The notes under the pieces: generated by a model
Told to the model about the DNA's origin: nothing
What the model saw: only the letters and a program-made list of their open reading frames with translations
Databases searched by the model: none
Program-made: the position numbers and the translations under genes
Assembly: GCF_001870465.1 (NCBI RefSeq)
Contig: NZ_MDGK01000058.1
Span: forward strand, 275,055 to 339,054
Origin: Pseudomonas extremorientalis
GTDB lineage: Bacteria > Pseudomonadota > Gammaproteobacteria > Pseudomonadales > Pseudomonadaceae
Direction: 5' to 3'
DNA: 64,000 nucleotides
Part shown: one piece after another, positions 62,508 to 64,000 of the stretch
How positions within the stretch are numbered: position 1 is the stretch's first letter
How the letters are laid out: every line of letters begins with the position of its first letter

Positions 62508-63443
62508 ATGAATCTGAGCAAGGTCGACCTCAACCTGTTTATCGTCTTTGACGCGATCTACACCGAAGCCAACCTGACCCGCGCCGGGCAGATTGTCGGC
62601 ATCACCCAGCCGGCGGTGTCCAACGCGCTGGCGCGCCTGCGTGAGACCTTCAACGACCCGCTGTTCGTGCGCACCGCCCAGGGCATGGTGCCGACGCCGA
62701 TGGCACAGAACATCATCGGCCCGGTGCGCAATGCGCTGTCGTTGCTGCGGGTATCAGTGCAGGAAAGCCGCATCTTCAACCCGCAACAGGCGGCCAAGAC
62801 CTACCGCATCAGCATGACCGACCTCACCGAGGCGGTGATCCTGCCGTTGCTGTTCCAGCGCCTGCGCCGCCTGGCGCCCACGGTGGTGATCGAGAGTTTC
62901 CTGTCCAAGCGCCGCGAAACCACCAAGGAACTGGCCGCCGGGCGCCTGGATTTTGCCGTGGATGCGCCGCTCAACACCGACCCGCAGGTTCGCCACGTCA
63001 AGCTGATGGAAGACCGCTACGTGTGTGCCATGCGCAAGGGGCATCCGCTGGCCGGCAAGGACAAGCTCACGCTGGATGACTACCTGTCGCTGACCCACAT
63101 CCATATTTCCAGCCGGCGCAACGGTCTGGGCCATGTGGACCTGGCCCTGGGCAAGATGGGCATCCAGCGCAAGATCGCCCTGCGCTCCCAGCATTACCTG
63201 ATGGCCTCGCAGGTGCTGCAGCAGACCGACATGGTCATGACCGTGCCCGAGCGCTTCGCCCGCCGCCATGAACTGCACTGGTTCAACCTGCCGGTCAACG
63301 ACGTACCGCCGGTGGAAACCCATCTGTACTGGCACGAAAGCACCGACCAGGACCCGGCCAACCGCTGGATGCGCGAGCAGATGATCGAGTTGTGCCAGCA
63401 GGTCACGGCCCATGAGAAGAAGCTGGATAAACAACAGGCGTGA
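62508..63443 (+). CDS. LysR-family regulator
   Basis: Regulator of 311 aa: N-terminal HTH (DLNLFIVFDAIYTEANLTRAGQIVGITQPAVSNALARLRETFNDPLFVRTAQGMVPT) and a substrate-binding-like effector domain (about 90-300). The sequence resembles the NahR/LinR/LeuO-type group. The 151-bp divergent region with the acyl-CoA dehydrogenase gene is its probable target. Confidence 0.87.
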   Translation: MNLSKVDLNLFIVFDAIYTEANLTRAGQIVGITQPAVSNALARLRETFNDPLFVRTAQGMVPTPMAQNIIGPVRNALSLLRVSVQESRIFNPQQAAKTYRISMTDLTEAVILPLLFQRLRRLAPTVVIESFLSKRRETTKELAAGRLDFAVDAPLNTDPQVRHVKLMEDRYVCAMRKGHPLAGKDKLTLDDYLSLTHIHISSRRNGLGHVDLALGKMGIQRKIALRSQHYLMASQVLQQTDMVMTVPERFARRHELHWFNLPVNDVPPVETHLYWHESTDQDPANRWMREQMIELCQQVTAHEKKLDKQQA

Positions 63444-63458
63444 GGTTAGCGAGCCCCC

Positions 63459-63484
63459 TGTGGGAGGGGGCTTGCCCCCGATGG
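63459..63484. repeat. Single REP
   Basis: TGTGGGAGGGGGCTTGCCCC followed by CGATGG: one unpaired REP unit between the lysR and liuR-like genes. Confidence 0.8.
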
Positions 63485-63499
63485 GTCACGCCGCGACCC

Positions 63500-63529
63500 T
63501 TGACGTTTACGTCAACCTGCCAGTAGCTT
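63500..63529 (+). promoter_or_regulatory. LiuR-type operator and promoter
   Basis: A perfect 7-2-7 palindrome, TTGACGTTTACGTCAA (63500-63515), contains the -35-like TTGACG; a -10-like TAGCTT (63524-63529) follows at 18-bp spacing. The palindrome sits between the elements, the normal place for a MerR-family regulator, and is close to the ACGT-rich motif I recall for LiuR. Confidence 0.65.
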
Positions 63530-63556
63530 AACGCCAAGACCTCCTTGAGCGCCCCC

Positions 63557-63949
63557 ATGAGCACGACTTACAGCATCTCCGACCTCGCCCGCGAGCTCGA
63601 CATCACCACCCGCGCCATTCGCTTCTACGAAGAACAAGGCCTGCTGGCCCCGGAACGCCGGGGCCAGGAGCGCATCTACTCGGCGCGCGACAAGGTCAGC
63701 CTCAAACTGATCCTGCGGGGCAAGCGCATCGGTTTTTCCCTGGCCGAGTGCCGCGAGCTGATCGAACTCTACGACCCCACCAGTGGCAACCACGTGCAAC
63801 TCAACAGCATGCTGGCAAAAATCGCCGAGCGCCGTGAGCAACTGGAACAGCAACTGCTGGACATCGAACAGATGAAGCTGGAACTGGACACCGCCGAAGA
63901 GCGCTGCACCCAGGCCCTGGCCCACACCCTGCGCCAGGCCGACCACTGA
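63557..63949 (+). CDS. liuR: MerR-family regulator, LiuR-like
   Basis: Regulator of 130 aa with the MerR HTH (YSISDLARELDITTRAIRFYEEQGLLAPERRGQERIYSARDKVSLKLILRGKRIGFSLAECRELIELYDP) and a C-terminal coiled coil (LAKIAERREQLEQQLLDIEQMKLELDTAEERCTQAL). No metal-binding cysteine cluster is seen, only one Cys near residue 116. It is followed 16 nt later by HMG-CoA lyase, which ties it to leucine/isovalerate catabolism. The ATG at 63557 is used; a TTG at 63545 is possible. Confidence 0.87.
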   Translation: MSTTYSISDLARELDITTRAIRFYEEQGLLAPERRGQERIYSARDKVSLKLILRGKRIGFSLAECRELIELYDPTSGNHVQLNSMLAKIAERREQLEQQLLDIEQMKLELDTAEERCTQALAHTLRQADH

Positions 63950-63965
63950 TCAAAAGGTAATTGCC

Positions 63966-64000
63966 ATGTCCCTCCCCTCACACGTGCGCCTGGTGGAAGT
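63966..64000 (+). CDS. mvaB: Hydroxymethylglutaryl-CoA lyase, 5' end only
   Basis: The window ends after 11 codons and two bases. The opening MSLPSHVRLVE is the usual start of HMG-CoA lyase (next residues would be VGPRDGLQNE in the family). It makes acetoacetate and acetyl-CoA from HMG-CoA in the last step of leucine breakdown. The remainder is beyond the window, so this rests on the N-terminus and the LiuR neighbour. Confidence 0.72.
   Translation, partial: MSLPSHVRLVE

Overview
The window looks like chromosome from a Pseudomonas of the P. fluorescens group. The evidence is high GC coding sequence, the ppiB-lpxH / glnS-cysS arrangement, a LiuR-type regulator in front of an HMG-CoA lyase, an SfnB sulfur gene behind a sigma-54 promoter, a seven-subunit Mrp antiporter with fused A and B subunits, and many REP palindromes of the GTGGGAGGGGGCTTGCCCCC type. 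No tRNA, rRNA, CRISPR array, IS element or prophage was seen.

Layout. 1-4.7 kb: a compact four-gene exporter operon (ABC ATPase, MacB-type permease, TolC-type channel, HlyD-type adaptor). 4.7-11.8 kb, minus strand: a LivGHMKF-type uptake operon that begins with a shortened acyl-CoA-synthetase-like gene and ends with an FAD/NAD(P)-binding protein. 11.9-14.9 kb, minus: a sulfur-scavenging operon (sfnB, a stand-alone acyl-CoA dehydrogenase C-terminal domain, an LLM flavin monooxygenase) behind a good sigma-54 promoter. 15.0-16.7 kb: an XRE-cupin regulator divergent from an EamA transporter. 16.8-22.9 kb: the Mrp Na+/H+ antiporter operon with 1-4 nt overlaps at each junction. 23-27.5 kb: small housekeeping and accessory genes, then a broken DUF6124-type gene behind a three-hairpin leader.

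27.6-29.8 kb is an AT-richer island: hcp, a DUF4225 putative type VI effector, a small membrane protein (putative immunity), then a headless second copy of the effector C-terminus with its own immunity-like gene. 29.9-34.5 kb holds glnS-cysS and ppiB-lpxH. 34.6-39.3 kb is a marR-OMF-emrA-emrB efflux operon with two palindromic operators at its promoter.

39.5-52.4 kb is a chaperone-usher fimbrial locus with its own regulators: tip adhesin, hybrid kinase, REC-EAL c-di-GMP phosphodiesterase, RcsC-like kinase with HPt domain, RcsB-like regulator, then pilin, chaperone and usher. The gene content resembles the pvrSR-rcsCB-cupD and roc loci of P. aeruginosa. Three copies of a 17-bp box resembling the enterobacterial RcsAB box precede the adhesin, the first kinase and the pilin. 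Each box starts exactly 39 bp before a -10-like hexamer, so the RcsB-like protein probably controls all three promoters.

52.4-57.9 kb is tamA-tamB. The right end carries a GNAT acetyltransferase, xthA, a periplasmic-binding/OmpA fusion, an acyl-CoA dehydrogenase divergent from a LysR regulator, and the start of a liu (leucine catabolism) cluster: liuR and the first codons of HMG-CoA lyase.
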